Origin: an uncultured Planctomycetota bacterium | Lineage (GTDB): Bacteria; Planctomycetota; Phycisphaerae; UBA1845; UTPLA1 | DNA: 64,000 nucleotides | Direction: 5' to 3' | Assembly (NCBI GenBank): GCA_900696465.1 | Contig: CAADGE010000046.1 | Span: 203,858 to 267,857 of the forward strand | Shown here: positions 41,999 through 51,281 of the stretch, piece after piece | How positions within the stretch are numbered: position 1 is the stretch's first letter | Layout: the number at the start of each line of letters is the position of its first letter | Position numbers and translations under genes: made by a program | The notes under the pieces: generated by a model | Databases searched by the model: none | Told to the model about the DNA's origin: nothing | What the model saw: only the letters and a program-made list of their open reading frames with translations

Positions 41999-43218
41999 GC
42001 GTCGCCGCCCTGTCACCGACCTCTGCCGCGCGAATTAGCACGGACGACCTGCGCGAGCTTTACCTGAGCAGTTCCATCCATGAGCTGGGCCGGCAGGCCT
42101 ACGAACGGACCCAGCGCCTGCACCCCGAGGACTACCGCACTTACGTCGTCGATCGCAACATCAACTACGCAAACTGGTGCACCGCCAAGTGCATCTTCTG
42201 CAACTTCAAGTCCGACCCGCCGGGAATGAACACCGGGCGAACCGATCTTCCCGCGGGCTACACGCTTACCTATGACGAGATCGGACGCAAGATCGAGGAA
42301 CTCGTCGCCATCGGCGGCACGCAACTGCTCATGCAGGGCGGGCTCGTGCCTTCGGAAGGTGCGGCGGGGCTGTCGTTCGACTGGTATCTCGACCTGATGC
42401 GCTTCATCCGGCGAAACTTCCCGACGGTTCACATCCACGCCTTCAGCCCGCCGGAGATTTTTGCGTTTCATCAGATCTTCGGCATGTCCATCCGCGAGGT
42501 CATCGCGCGGCTCATGGAAGCCGGCTTGAACACGATCCCCGGCGGGGGCGGGGAGATTCTGTCGGATCGCGTACGGCGGAAAATCGGCATCGGCAAGACG
42601 CTGACGCATGAATGGCTCGACGTGATGCGCGAAGCCCACAAGCTGGGCATGGTCACGAGCTGCACGATGATGTTCGGCCACATCGAGACGATCGACGAAC
42701 GATTTGAGCACCTGCGGCTCCTGCGCGACTTGCAGGATGAATCGCTCGCCCGCGGAAACGGCGGCGGCTTCGGGGCCTATATCTGCTGGACCTTTCAGCC
42801 GGACAACACCCCGCTGGGGCGGATGAAGAAGCTGAACGTCGAAACGTCAAAACATCGAAAGGTCGAAACGGTAAGAATCCAAAATCCAAAATCCAAAATC
42901 CAAAATCGGCCTGTCAACGACGGCAAGCATCTACTTCTCGCCGACGCGCATGAGTATCTGACGATGCTCGCCCTGTCGCGGCTTTATCTCGACAACATTC
43001 CCAATATCCAATCGAGCTGGGTGACGATGGGGCCGAAGATCGGGCAACTCGCCCTCTTCTACGGAGCCAACGACATGGGCAGCGTGATGATGGAGGAAAA
43101 CGTCGTCAGCGCCGCCGGGACGACCTATCGCCTCAACGAGCCCGAGATCCGCCGGCTCATCACCGACGCCGGCTGGCGACCGCAGAAGCGGGATTACTAT
43201 TACCGGCCGATCGGGTAA
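41995..43218 (+). CDS. mqnC: Cyclic dehypoxanthinyl futalosine synthase MqnC, with a repeat-derived insertion
   Basis: A 407-residue radical SAM enzyme that cyclises dehypoxanthinyl futalosine. The cluster motif is CTAKCIFC (Cys62, Cys66, Cys69) after DRNINYANW; LLMQGGLVPSEG, FSPPEIFAFH, LNTIPGGGGEIL and CTMMFGHIETIDERF are conserved, and NIPNIQSSWVTMGPKIGQLAL is typical near the C-terminus. Between FQPDNTPLG and ADAHEYLTMLALSRLYLDN sits an extra basic stretch of about 30 residues (about 278-308) encoded largely by 8-base and 7-base tandem repeats. Other MqnC proteins have only a short loop here. The frame is kept, so the enzyme is probably active with an enlarged surface loop. ATGA overlap with mqnA. 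Confidence 0.92.
   Translation: MSVAALSPTSAARISTDDLRELYLSSSIHELGRQAYERTQRLHPEDYRTYVVDRNINYANWCTAKCIFCNFKSDPPGMNTGRTDLPAGYTLTYDEIGRKIEELVAIGGTQLLMQGGLVPSEGAAGLSFDWYLDLMRFIRRNFPTVHIHAFSPPEIFAFHQIFGMSIREVIARLMEAGLNTIPGGGGEILSDRVRRKIGIGKTLTHEWLDVMREAHKLGMVTSCTMMFGHIETIDERFEHLRLLRDLQDESLARGNGGGFGAYICWTFQPDNTPLGRMKKLNVETSKHRKVETVRIQNPKSKIQNRPVNDGKHLLLADAHEYLTMLALSRLYLDNIPNIQSSWVTMGPKIGQLALFYGANDMGSVMMEENVVSAAGTTYRLNEPEIRRLITDAGWRPQKRDYYYRPIG
42838..42907 (+). repeat. Two adjacent short tandem repeats inside mqnC
   Basis: 42838-42869 holds four copies of an 8-base unit (GTCGAAAC, GTCAAAAC, ATCGAAAG, GTCGAAAC). After six bases, 42876-42907 holds 4.6 perfect copies of the 7-base unit AATCCAA. The second array encodes a 7-residue period (IQNPKSK). 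Composition is AT-rich against the GC-rich gene. Confidence 0.9.
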
Positions 43219-43283
43219 CTCCATAGGAGGAAAACTCCCACGATGCGGAACCATTCTATACTCTTTATGTTAGGATGCATGAC

Positions 43284-43550
43284 ATGCCCGATATCGGACT
43301 GTCAGTCGAAGGCACGACCACGGCCGGAACACCTCGGATGAACCCCGAGGAGGGCATTGCGCGCTGGCTGGACGTGATGGACGCCTGTGAACAGTTCCTG
43401 TTGACTGGTCTCAGTCAGAATACAGTTCAGGACGGCGACCTGGCCACCGCCTATCGAAAGTGGTACGCGCGTCAAATGGCCGAACACGACAAAATGATCC
43501 ACGGAATGATCCGTCGCTTCAGCGATTCGGACGGCAAGCATGTCGGGTAA
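43284..43550 (+). CDS. Small soluble protein upstream of a nucleotidyltransferase
   Basis: An 88-residue protein of unknown function, helical and charged (GIARWLDVMDACEQFLLTGL, RKWYARQMAEHDKMIHGMIRRF). The ATG at 43284 has AGGA 8 bases upstream; an ATG at 43275 is closer to it and less likely. Its last 11 bases overlap the start of the nucleotidyltransferase gene, so the two form a coupled pair. The size and order resemble bicistronic toxin-antitoxin or modulator systems, but no antitoxin fold is recognisable. Confidence 0.7.
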   Translation: MPDIGLSVEGTTTAGTPRMNPEEGIARWLDVMDACEQFLLTGLSQNTVQDGDLATAYRKWYARQMAEHDKMIHGMIRRFSDSDGKHVG

Positions 43551-44127
43551 CGTCGTCCTCGAGACACTTCGTCACGCATGGCAAACCCTTGAGCCCATTC
43601 ACGCGCCGATGGCGGTCATGGGTGGGCTCGCGCTGGCCGCATGGCAACACGTTCGTGCAACACAGGATGTGGATTTGCTGGTCGGCACAGAGCTCGAAAA
43701 GATTCCCGAAGTTCTCAAACGGATGGAGTCTGCTGGATTTCGCGCGAAGAATTCTCCGCCCACGAAGACGCTGGGCGATATTCGATTGATACAGTTCCTC
43801 TACCAGCCGTCCGCGATTCTCGTCGACATTCAGGTTGATCTGATCATTGTCGAATCGGCCTACCATCGCACCGCATTGTCGCGATGTCTGGCCACGCGCC
43901 TGCCGGGACTGGATACTGAAATACGCGTTCTGGCTTGCGAAGACCTGATCCTGCACAAACTTCTCGCCGGGCGAATCGTGGACCGTGCCGATGTTGTGGC
44001 GCTTCTGCTTGCCAATCGTGCAGCGCTGGACACTGCATACCTGCTTCAATGGTCCGGTCGACTTGGCCTCAACGAAGATCTTGTCGAAGCCTGGGGTGCC
44101 GCGTTTCACGGTGAGCGGCTCGTATAA
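43540..44127 (+). CDS. AbiEii/DUF6036-like nucleotidyltransferase
   Basis: A 195-residue protein of the polymerase-beta-type nucleotidyltransferase group. MAVMGGLALAAWQ near 25 gives the GG/S-like motif and ATQDVDLLV near 41-49 the paired aspartates (DVD); a third acidic residue is likely in VDIQVDLIIV near 95. ACEDLILHKLLAGRIVDRADVV near 130-155 is the helical region typical of AbiEii-like and DUF6036 proteins. Relatives include toxins that modify tRNA 3' ends. The gene overlaps the 88-residue gene and is followed by a bidirectional terminator. Toxin function is an inference from family and gene pairing. Confidence 0.72.
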   Translation: MSGNVVLETLRHAWQTLEPIHAPMAVMGGLALAAWQHVRATQDVDLLVGTELEKIPEVLKRMESAGFRAKNSPPTKTLGDIRLIQFLYQPSAILVDIQVDLIIVESAYHRTALSRCLATRLPGLDTEIRVLACEDLILHKLLAGRIVDRADVVALLLANRAALDTAYLLQWSGRLGLNEDLVEAWGAAFHGERLV

Positions 44128-44160
44128 TATGATCGCGCGGGGGTTGGTCATCGCACAACA

Positions 44161-44195
44161 AAAAAGCCCGAGGCGTTTTAAGCCCCGGGCTTTTT
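44161..44195. terminator. Bidirectional intrinsic terminator
   Basis: AAAAAGCCCG (44161-44170) pairs with CGGGCTTTTT (44186-44195) around a 15-base loop; T runs result on both strands. It lies between the plus-strand nucleotidyltransferase and the minus-strand pseudopilin gene and can stop both transcripts. Confidence 0.85.
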
Positions 44196-44235
44196 GATGC
44201 TTGCATCGAAGCGAGTTGCGAATCGAACCGGGCGA

Positions 44236-45246
44236 TCAGCGCTCGGTCGAGAGTACCTGGAAGTTGGCAACGTCGTCGAGGTTGCCGAAGATGCCGTCCT
44301 TGCCGGCCGACCACAGGATGAACCGGTCGGCCTTCACCGGCCGCGGCCACTGGATCAGGTTCGGGTTCGCAGTCTGGTAGGTCGTGGCCCGGAACGAACG
44401 AATGAACTCCGCAAAGTTATGCGGCAGGTTCTCGTTGTTGTACTGCGTTGTTGCAAGGACATAGTTGTTTGGATCGCGGACGCGGTGAGCGGCGTTCGGC
44501 GGTGAAACAGTGTCGTAGTTAGTGAAAACTTCATTGTCCACGCCGTCGTAGACGCCGTTGCCGTAGAAGGCCGTCGGCATCGGGGTGACGTCGTTTGCCG
44601 AGATGATCGGCGTGTTCTGATTGGCGGTCGGACTTGCTCGATAGTAGAGAATCGGCCAGCCGAACTTGTCGCGGAAGACGCGGCAGACCAGGTTATCGAT
44701 CGTCGGCTGCGGGCTGTTTCCACCGACACTCGGATTCGGAACCGTGCCGAAACCGTCCTCCGGCGGTTGATTCACCGAGGTTACGTCCACACCGTCGGCC
44801 GGTATGTACGGCTTGCGGCGATCGTTCATCGCATCCCAGCGATTGTAGGTCGTTGGAGCGCCGGCACCCGGTGCCTTGGGATCATACCCGAGAAAGTCGC
44901 GGCCCACGAGGGCATCGACCAGCAGGTGCGCACCCTGAAGAATGTTCGCACCGTTGACCACCTCCCAGTCTGTTGCCGTGCCCGTACCGGGTCCACCGGC
45001 CACAGGGTTGTTAATATCTCGGGCATACAGGTAAGCATTCGACGGCGGGAACCGATCCTCATCGCCGCTGAAGGCCTCCAGCCCCACTTCCATGGCATTC
45101 AGCTGGGCACGGACTGCCGTGGCCCGGGCGCGGTCGCGCGCCGCGCCCAGCGCCGGCGTGAGGATGCCGATGAGCAGCGTGATGATGGCCATCACGGTCA
45201 GAAGCTCGATCAGGGTAAATGCCGTTCGATGATATCGCCTGAGCAT
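44236..45246 (-). CDS. Type II secretion/type IV pseudopilin (GspG-like), last of cluster
   Basis: A 336-residue prepilin-like protein from the ATG at 45246, 8 bases after AAGGAG. The N-terminus RYHRTAFTLIELLTVMAIITLL has a class III signal: cleavage before FTLIE (A instead of G at -1 is unusual), with Glu at +5, then a membrane helix. The helix continues as ARDRARATAVRAQLNAMEVGLEAF, the GspG-type alpha-1. The body, with FPPSNAYLYARDIN and a C-terminal ILWSAGKDGIFG (a calcium-loop-like or G-x-D-G motif), is much longer than the 140 residues usual for GspG. It lies 243 bases after the giant GspK-like gene. Confidence 0.88.
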   Translation of the reverse strand: MLRRYHRTAFTLIELLTVMAIITLLIGILTPALGAARDRARATAVRAQLNAMEVGLEAFSGDEDRFPPSNAYLYARDINNPVAGGPGTGTATDWEVVNGANILQGAHLLVDALVGRDFLGYDPKAPGAGAPTTYNRWDAMNDRRKPYIPADGVDVTSVNQPPEDGFGTVPNPSVGGNSPQPTIDNLVCRVFRDKFGWPILYYRASPTANQNTPIISANDVTPMPTAFYGNGVYDGVDNEVFTNYDTVSPPNAAHRVRDPNNYVLATTQYNNENLPHNFAEFIRSFRATTYQTANPNLIQWPRPVKADRFILWSAGKDGIFGNLDDVANFQVLSTER

Positions 45247-45489
45247 GGTCTGGCTCCTTCGTGGAATGCGCATTCGCGTGGCCCCGCCGCTTGTATGCCA
45301 TCTTACTCCACGGCACCGGGGCGGGTAAAGGCGGGCGATCGTCTTGAGCCCTCATCCTTATTCTTGGACCGAACTACGTGTCTGACAACCTCCGGCAGGT
45401 CCGAAATCGCGCAAGAGGTCTTCCGATTCGACAATTGCGCCATCTTCCTGCAGCGGTTTCCCCCTGACTGCACCGGGGCGGCCATCCGT

Positions 45490-48400
45490 TCAGCGGGCGG
45501 TCTCGCGGTAGCTGCCGTCCTCCCGGGTCAGAATCCGCGGCAGGATCATGCTCCGGACATCGCCCCCCACCGGTGCCCGGCGGAAACATTCGGAGCGGTC
45601 CAGTGTGACCTGGCTGCGGCGGACATAATTGCCGTGGTCGTCGAGCAGGGCGATGTAGACGGTGAACACGTCGGATCGAACCGAGAGCATATTCGTCCAT
45701 CGGGAGAGGAACACATCACGGGCCCGCATGCCACCGGTGGACCGGTCGAACGGACCAGCCGAGAGCGGCCGCCGCAGTGCGTTCTCGTACACCCACACGT
45801 CCTGATTGGGATCGAACGAGCCATCCTGGTCGGTATCCAGCCGGCGGGCCCAGAAATCCGGCGAGAACACATCGAGCGGGCCGAGGATCGGATCCGGCGC
45901 GATGGCCTGGTGGCTGTAAAGATCCAGCGCCGTATTCGACGGCTGGTAGGTGAATCGGTCGATCCGGAACAGACTGGCCTGCGGATCGCTTGACGATCCG
46001 GAGATCCCGGTCAACTGTCGCAGATTGGCCAGTTGGAGCACGTCGCGGAGCGGGCCGCTGTCGCTCCCCGTCGGCCGACCCAGGTCCGTCGCGCGCCGCG
46101 CGGCCGTTACGGTCTGCATCTCTTGCATGGCGACGTTCCACAATCGCAGCGGCACCGTACGCCGCTCGCGTCGTGCAATGATCGCGGTAGCGTAGTCCCA
46201 GAAGCGGCCGGTAAAGGCAGGATTGAAGAAATCATCGGCCGGGCTGCCGCTCCCGAAGCCGCGGGCGACAAAGCCGGTCGAATCCGGCAGCAGCGTCATG
46301 AACGGCACGCTGCGCAGGACGCTCTTCGGCGCCGTATTGATGTTGATCGAACCAGGCCGGCGGTAGAGCACGGCAAACGCCTCGGCCGGATCGTTCAGAT
46401 CGGCCAGGCCGTTGCCGTCGTTGTCTACGCCGTCAAACAGCATGCTGCGCGGTGTGAAATACGATGCAAGGCGATGCGACCACTGTCGTCCTCGCGCCGT
46501 CTGGGCGCTGCGGTAGTCCACCCGGCCCGCCATGATCCGATCCGGCGCATCGCCCGCCAGATCAAAGATCGACCCGGCAGGATCGTGTCGAGCGACGAAC
46601 TCCGCGAGAACCTCGGTCGTCGGTATCGAGCCCGGCATCATGAGCCGCGCTTCGCGATCGAGCAGATACGGAGGATCCACCGAGGATGAGCGGCGAAGGG
46701 CGCCGATGATCATGAGCCGGCTCAGGTCGGCGACGGAATCGAAATCACGATAGGGCTCGGTCGAAGCAAACGTATCCGGTACGGTGCCGACGGCCGCGGG
46801 ATTGACCGGGTTGGCAAGCTGACGCGACGGCCAGGGAGATTCCGGAATGAAGCGATCGAGCGTCTCGCTGGTGTTGTTCGGCTGACCCAGCGACTGCCGC
46901 ACGCCGGTCGGCGGACGGCTGACCGGCAGCGGGCCAGTCGAGGGCGTTCCGCTGGCGAAGATGTGCCACGCGGTCGTGAAGCGCCAGCCGCGGGTGCTCC
47001 GCAGCAGGGAGAATTCCCTGGTATCGCCGGGATTGAGCGTCGGCGGGCCGGGGTTGCGTGCCCACTCATCACCGACGGTGTTGGCGATGAAATCATCGAA
47101 GTTGACAGCCGGAGCACGACCGGCACTGCGCGGTCCGATGACATCGAGCACGTGCTCCGTGGCATCACCGGGAATCCCGGTGGCGGAATAGACGAGCTCC
47201 ACGTAGCCGGTGCCGTCGGTCGGAATGCTGAACTGCGTATTGCGATAGTAGCTGTTGGGCGTCACGGTCGAGGGTGCGTACAGCGTCGACCCGCACAGCA
47301 CGATGAAACGGCCGCGATCTCCGTCGCCGTTGAGCGGCGGCGGGAAGTTGCCCAGCACGCTCAGGAAACTCGACAGCGGCAGCATCAGACTCGACGCGCT
47401 GCTCGGTGAGCGCGTGCGGATGAAAAGCCGATTCGTCGGAATCTCCCAGTGCGGAGGTACAAAGAGCTCCACCGCGAAGAACCACTGATCGCCGGGCCGG
47501 CTGACCGGGCTGGGCGTCGCTCGGGGGTCGCCGGCCGTCAGATGCGCGTAGGCCTCGGTGAAGAAGGGCTGCTTCTCCACACCGTAGATGAACCGGCCGG
47601 AATTGGGCGGCCACTGGATGATCGTCGGCTCGTCGTCGTAATCGCGATAGTCTGCGAGGTTCACGGCGAACTGCCACGCGAAATACTCACGGTTGTACCG
47701 GCCCTCGACGGTATTGGCGTCAACCGTCTGGCCCTGGTAGCTGGTCACGCCTTCGAGGGCGGCGTACATCGCCGCCGCGGCATAGCGGATGAAGTCCTGC
47801 TTCGCACCGTCAGGATTGCCCACGTCGCCCATGTTCAGATCGATTCGGGTCAATCGCGCCCAGTCAGGCAGTGGCTCGGTGACGGCGGCCAGGGCGCCGG
47901 ACAGCGTGGCTCCGGCACCGTAGCGCGGTGCGCCGAGGATCGGCCAGTCCATACCGCGCTCGCGGAACTTCCGCTGGACGAACTCCAGCTCGCTCTCGCC
48001 CGACTGACGCACGGCGCTGGAGAACGGGAAGCTCGCAGGGTTCGCGCTCATGTACAGCAGGTGGTGCAGACTCAGTGGCGCGTCGACCTGGTGGCTCACC
48101 GTCGTCAGCATGTGTCGGCGGATCGCGTACGGCTCATCTTCCTGAAGCAGTGTCCGCCAGCCCTTGATGGTCGGGTTCGCAATCTGATCGCGCCCTTCGT
48201 ACTCGTTGCCCGAACCCCACTGAGCGTTAAAGCGCGTCCAGCGCGAATCGCCGCCGGTGTAGGCGTAGTCATTCGTCGGATCGACCTGCCGCGTCCATTG
48301 CAGTGTGTTCGGCAGGGCGCGATCGAGCGTCGAATAACCGGCCATCGTGTATTCCCGTCGCCGTGCGTATGGCACGAGAATACCGCGGTGCCGCAGCGAG

Positions 48401-49668
48401 GCCTCGTCATCGAGCCCATAGAGCAGCACGTTCGGCGCCCCGCTGACCGGCGGTGTTCCGCCGGCGAGAAGATTGCGCACGATGTTGTCGTCGTAAGCCA
48501 TCGGCCAGACCGATGGAAACTGCCCGTTGTTCCGGAAGCCGACCATCCGGCCGGAACGGTTGCCCGCGTTCAGAAAACTGTCGCGTCGGTGCACGACCTC
48601 GTCCAGCAGCAACTCCGTCGGACGATGGCCGCGGCGCTGCAGACCGGCCAGCGACTCGTCGAAAACCGCGTTGCCCGAGGGCAGTGCAGAACCAGAAGCC
48701 ACGTTCACGTTCAGCATACTGCCGTGGTCCACGACGCGAATCACCGCGTAGAGCTGTCGCGGTGCGCTCGGGTCGCTCTGGTCCGTGGGAATGATGAAGC
48801 TGATCGGCGAGTCCGGCACGCCGTCACCGTCGGCATCGTACAGATCGATCACCCCATCGGCATTCGTGTCGAAGTATGGAAAGCGATGCGTCACGCCGGG
48901 CATCGTGGCCGTGAGCAGACTCTGATGCGCCGGGTCGTACCATCGCTCTCGCGCCTCGGCGATGGTCAGGTTCGTCGTCGAACCGGGCACCATCGGCGCG
49001 CCGGTCGCAAAGAGCACCGGCGGCGGCGTCTGAAGAATACGGACATTTTCCAGATTCGAAGCCGAGTAAGATACCGGGATCGGCGCCTCGGAGCGAGAAT
49101 TCGTCGCCCATGCAAAGGGCTGGAGCGTATCGGGTGTGAGCAGATCACTGCCCAGGTAAGAGACATAATGCCAGACCAGAACACCCTCCTCGACGAGCGG
49201 ATAGCCCGGCGGAAAAGTCGCGCCGTTGTAGGTCGGCCACGAATCGACGTGATACGGCACCGTCGAAGCCAGCCAGCGATCGTCGGGGCCGGGGGCGTCG
49301 TACGGCTCGTTGTTCTCGAGCATCGCCGGCGGCGTCGCCATCCGATCCTTGTTGCTGTCGAGCGGCATGGGATGCAGCGGGTCCGGCGCGGGCCCCCAGA
49401 TGTCGCGCCACAGCGTCTCCTGCACCCCGCGAATCACTCCGTTGACCATGCTCCGCGAAGACTGCGCATCCGTATCAAGTGATACACGGCGGGATTCACC
49501 GTGCGTTCGGGTGATCAGCACCAGGCCGACCAGGGCCAGCAGGGTGAGCACGCCGAGCACAAAGACCAGAATCGTGCCCCGCCGGTGAACAGACGGCCTG
49601 AAAGGGTGGTTACCGTTTGCCGATGGGGTCTTCACAGCCGTACTCCGTGAGATCGTTCTCATCGTCAT
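45490..49668 (-). CDS. Giant GspK-like minor pseudopilin
   Basis: A 1392-residue protein, about four times the usual GspK length. Near the N-terminus RRGTILVFVLGVLTLLALVGLVLITRTHGE is the single membrane helix of PilX/GspK proteins, without the standard Glu+5 as in GspK. Near residue 1130 SININTAPKSVLRSVPFM is the GspK signature and helix-hairpin-helix-like region. Between them lie about 1000 residues with many Asn, Tyr and Asp-rich loops (NTDADGDGVPD-type segments such as NADGVIDLYDADGDGV, which could bind calcium) and probable beta structure. GspK caps the pseudopilus in type II systems. The gene follows the GspJ-like gene by 86 bases. Start chosen as ATG at 49668. Confidence 0.78.
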   Translation of the reverse strand: MTMRTISRSTAVKTPSANGNHPFRPSVHRRGTILVFVLGVLTLLALVGLVLITRTHGESRRVSLDTDAQSSRSMVNGVIRGVQETLWRDIWGPAPDPLHPMPLDSNKDRMATPPAMLENNEPYDAPGPDDRWLASTVPYHVDSWPTYNGATFPPGYPLVEEGVLVWHYVSYLGSDLLTPDTLQPFAWATNSRSEAPIPVSYSASNLENVRILQTPPPVLFATGAPMVPGSTTNLTIAEARERWYDPAHQSLLTATMPGVTHRFPYFDTNADGVIDLYDADGDGVPDSPISFIIPTDQSDPSAPRQLYAVIRVVDHGSMLNVNVASGSALPSGNAVFDESLAGLQRRGHRPTELLLDEVVHRRDSFLNAGNRSGRMVGFRNNGQFPSVWPMAYDDNIVRNLLAGGTPPVSGAPNVLLYGLDDEASLRHRGILVPYARRREYTMAGYSTLDRALPNTLQWTRQVDPTNDYAYTGGDSRWTRFNAQWGSGNEYEGRDQIANPTIKGWRTLLQEDEPYAIRRHMLTTVSHQVDAPLSLHHLLYMSANPASFPFSSAVRQSGESELEFVQRKFRERGMDWPILGAPRYGAGATLSGALAAVTEPLPDWARLTRIDLNMGDVGNPDGAKQDFIRYAAAAMYAALEGVTSYQGQTVDANTVEGRYNREYFAWQFAVNLADYRDYDDEPTIIQWPPNSGRFIYGVEKQPFFTEAYAHLTAGDPRATPSPVSRPGDQWFFAVELFVPPHWEIPTNRLFIRTRSPSSASSLMLPLSSFLSVLGNFPPPLNGDGDRGRFIVLCGSTLYAPSTVTPNSYYRNTQFSIPTDGTGYVELVYSATGIPGDATEHVLDVIGPRSAGRAPAVNFDDFIANTVGDEWARNPGPPTLNPGDTREFSLLRSTRGWRFTTAWHIFASGTPSTGPLPVSRPPTGVRQSLGQPNNTSETLDRFIPESPWPSRQLANPVNPAAVGTVPDTFASTEPYRDFDSVADLSRLMIIGALRRSSSVDPPYLLDREARLMMPGSIPTTEVLAEFVARHDPAGSIFDLAGDAPDRIMAGRVDYRSAQTARGRQWSHRLASYFTPRSMLFDGVDNDGNGLADLNDPAEAFAVLYRRPGSININTAPKSVLRSVPFMTLLPDSTGFVARGFGSGSPADDFFNPAFTGRFWDYATAIIARRERRTVPLRLWNVAMQEMQTVTAARRATDLGRPTGSDSGPLRDVLQLANLRQLTGISGSSSDPQASLFRIDRFTYQPSNTALDLYSHQAIAPDPILGPLDVFSPDFWARRLDTDQDGSFDPNQDVWVYENALRRPLSAGPFDRSTGGMRARDVFLSRWTNMLSVRSDVFTVYIALLDDHGNYVRRSQVTLDRSECFRRAPVGGDVRSMILPRILTREDGSYRETAR

Positions 49669-49754
49669 CGTAGGGCCTGACCAGGAGTCTGCCGACCCCA
49701 CCTTGCGGAATCTTCAGCCACGGGTGCCCCCGGAACGGCCCTGCCGAAACGGTC

Positions 49755-51281
49755 TCAGGGAAGGGCCACAACCACGGAAAACTCCTGACCATGGCGGCTG
49801 ACAATGTAGGGCTCCGCGGCGGGCATCGCCGGTGTTCCGGGGTCCGAGATGCCGTCCTCATTCAGATCGAGCGCCGTCGGCTGCTGGAGCCGCTTGTTGG
49901 CGTCGTAGATCCGGTAGGTAAAACGCAGGGCCCGCGGACGGTACTGTTCGTAGTCATTGCCGCGCCAGACGGCCCGATAGCGCGCCTGTACGTGTGGCGT
50001 CGCGCCGCGGCCGTCTGCCCACTCGATCCGCGATGCGAAGGCGTTCGTCGCTGCCGGGTCATTATCCGGATTGTCCGGGTTGGGATTGCTCGGATTCTGC
50101 GCGACGGCCAGACCGCGCAGCCGGGCTTGGTAACGCAGGCCGTTGGGATTCGACAGATTCGGAACATTCGCCGCGTCCACGCTCAGCGGAGCCGGTGCAA
50201 GACCGAACCAGCGCGTTCGAAAATCCTCATCGCCGGTCGCCGCGATGTTGTCCGGACCGAGCGGATCAACCCGGCCGCCGTCCGTCCATTCGATGCGGAA
50301 ATCCGCCAGGCGCGGCATGAACGTCCAGCCGGAGCGCGTGAAAAAGTCGGCATGCAGAGGATTGGCGTAGCTCGCCGTCACGGGGGTCAGACCCGGCTCC
50401 CACAGGGCGCGGGCTCGGGCCGTCGACTCGTCTCCGTGAAAGAGCGTTTGAAAACCGGCATTCGTAACGGTCAACGTGTTGATAAGCGAGATTAGTGCCG
50501 CCGATGTGGCATCCATACCGCCCGGTGCCGTATCGGAGATCACCGCGTCCATCCGCCCTTCGTGGAAGTTCGGGTAAGTGTTCTCCAGCGTGCCGCCGTC
50601 GAGCATGCCGCCGGCCCCAAAAACCTGGCTCATCGTCGGCGGCCCGGACGGTGCATTCCAATCCGGATGTTCGGCAGGAAAGAAGCCCGTCAGCAGCAGG
50701 ATCGCCCGGTGCATGAAGACCCACTCCGACGCCGTCAGGCCGATCGTCTCGTCGTCAAAGGGCAACGCCCGTCCGCTGACGGTCGCGTTGCCTTCGACCG
50801 GAATGCCCGGGCCGAAATAGACCAGGGCCTCGGTGCTGGTCGCCGGAGCCCGCGTGGGAAAGGCGGGCGTGCCGCGCGTCGGATCGGTAAACGACTCAAA
50901 AGCGCCTTCGCCGCCGTGCGACGCCAGAAAGACGAGTCGATCATGCCGCAACCTGAAGTAACGCGGACCCTCGCGCGATTCGGCACGGGCCAGCGTCGGC
51001 GGCGGGCTTTCGATGATCAACAGACCCGGCACGATGTGCGAAAGCTTGTCGTTCAGCTCACCATGAACCGCCGCGGAGGCCTCCAGTAGCTGCACATGCG
51101 CCGCAGTACGACCCGCGGCATCAGAACTGATGTTGAAAATCGTCGCCACCGTAATGATCGCCAGCAGCAGAACACCCATCGACACCGTCAGTTCGATGAG
51201 CGTGAAACCCGGGCGCGGTATCGAGACCTCCGGCGCTGCCGGTGTGCGTGGCGGAAGCATGCGATGGGCCTCGCGCGTCAT
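49755..51281 (-). CDS. GspJ-like pseudopilin
   Basis: A 508-residue prepilin-like protein from the ATG at 51281, which overlaps the previous stop by one base (TGATG). PRPGFTLIELTVSMGVLLLAII gives a standard prepilin peptidase site (G then FTLIE, Glu+5) and the membrane helix, after a leader of about 25 residues. The GspJ assignment rests on gene order and on length being greater than GspH; YFRLRHDRLVFLASHGG and a body with NPDNDPAATNAFASRIEW are not diagnostic. The body is over twice the usual length. Cluster partner of GspF, GspG-, GspH- and GspI-like genes. Confidence 0.8.
   Translation of the reverse strand: MTREAHRMLPPRTPAAPEVSIPRPGFTLIELTVSMGVLLLAIITVATIFNISSDAAGRTAAHVQLLEASAAVHGELNDKLSHIVPGLLIIESPPPTLARAESREGPRYFRLRHDRLVFLASHGGEGAFESFTDPTRGTPAFPTRAPATSTEALVYFGPGIPVEGNATVSGRALPFDDETIGLTASEWVFMHRAILLLTGFFPAEHPDWNAPSGPPTMSQVFGAGGMLDGGTLENTYPNFHEGRMDAVISDTAPGGMDATSAALISLINTLTVTNAGFQTLFHGDESTARARALWEPGLTPVTASYANPLHADFFTRSGWTFMPRLADFRIEWTDGGRVDPLGPDNIAATGDEDFRTRWFGLAPAPLSVDAANVPNLSNPNGLRYQARLRGLAVAQNPSNPNPDNPDNDPAATNAFASRIEWADGRGATPHVQARYRAVWRGNDYEQYRPRALRFTYRIYDANKRLQQPTALDLNEDGISDPGTPAMPAAEPYIVSRHGQEFSVVVALP

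Noticed and set aside
43242-43340. 32-codon frame after mqnC with an AGGAGG site
   Set aside because: The site is 12 bases from the ATG and can pair with ACTCC in a small hairpin; the frame overlaps the 88-residue gene, which has its own site.
47449-49482. 677-codon plus-strand frame inside the GspK-like gene
   Set aside because: Highly Arg/His/Val-rich antisense product with no domain; the minus-strand frame carries the pseudopilin helix and GspK signature.
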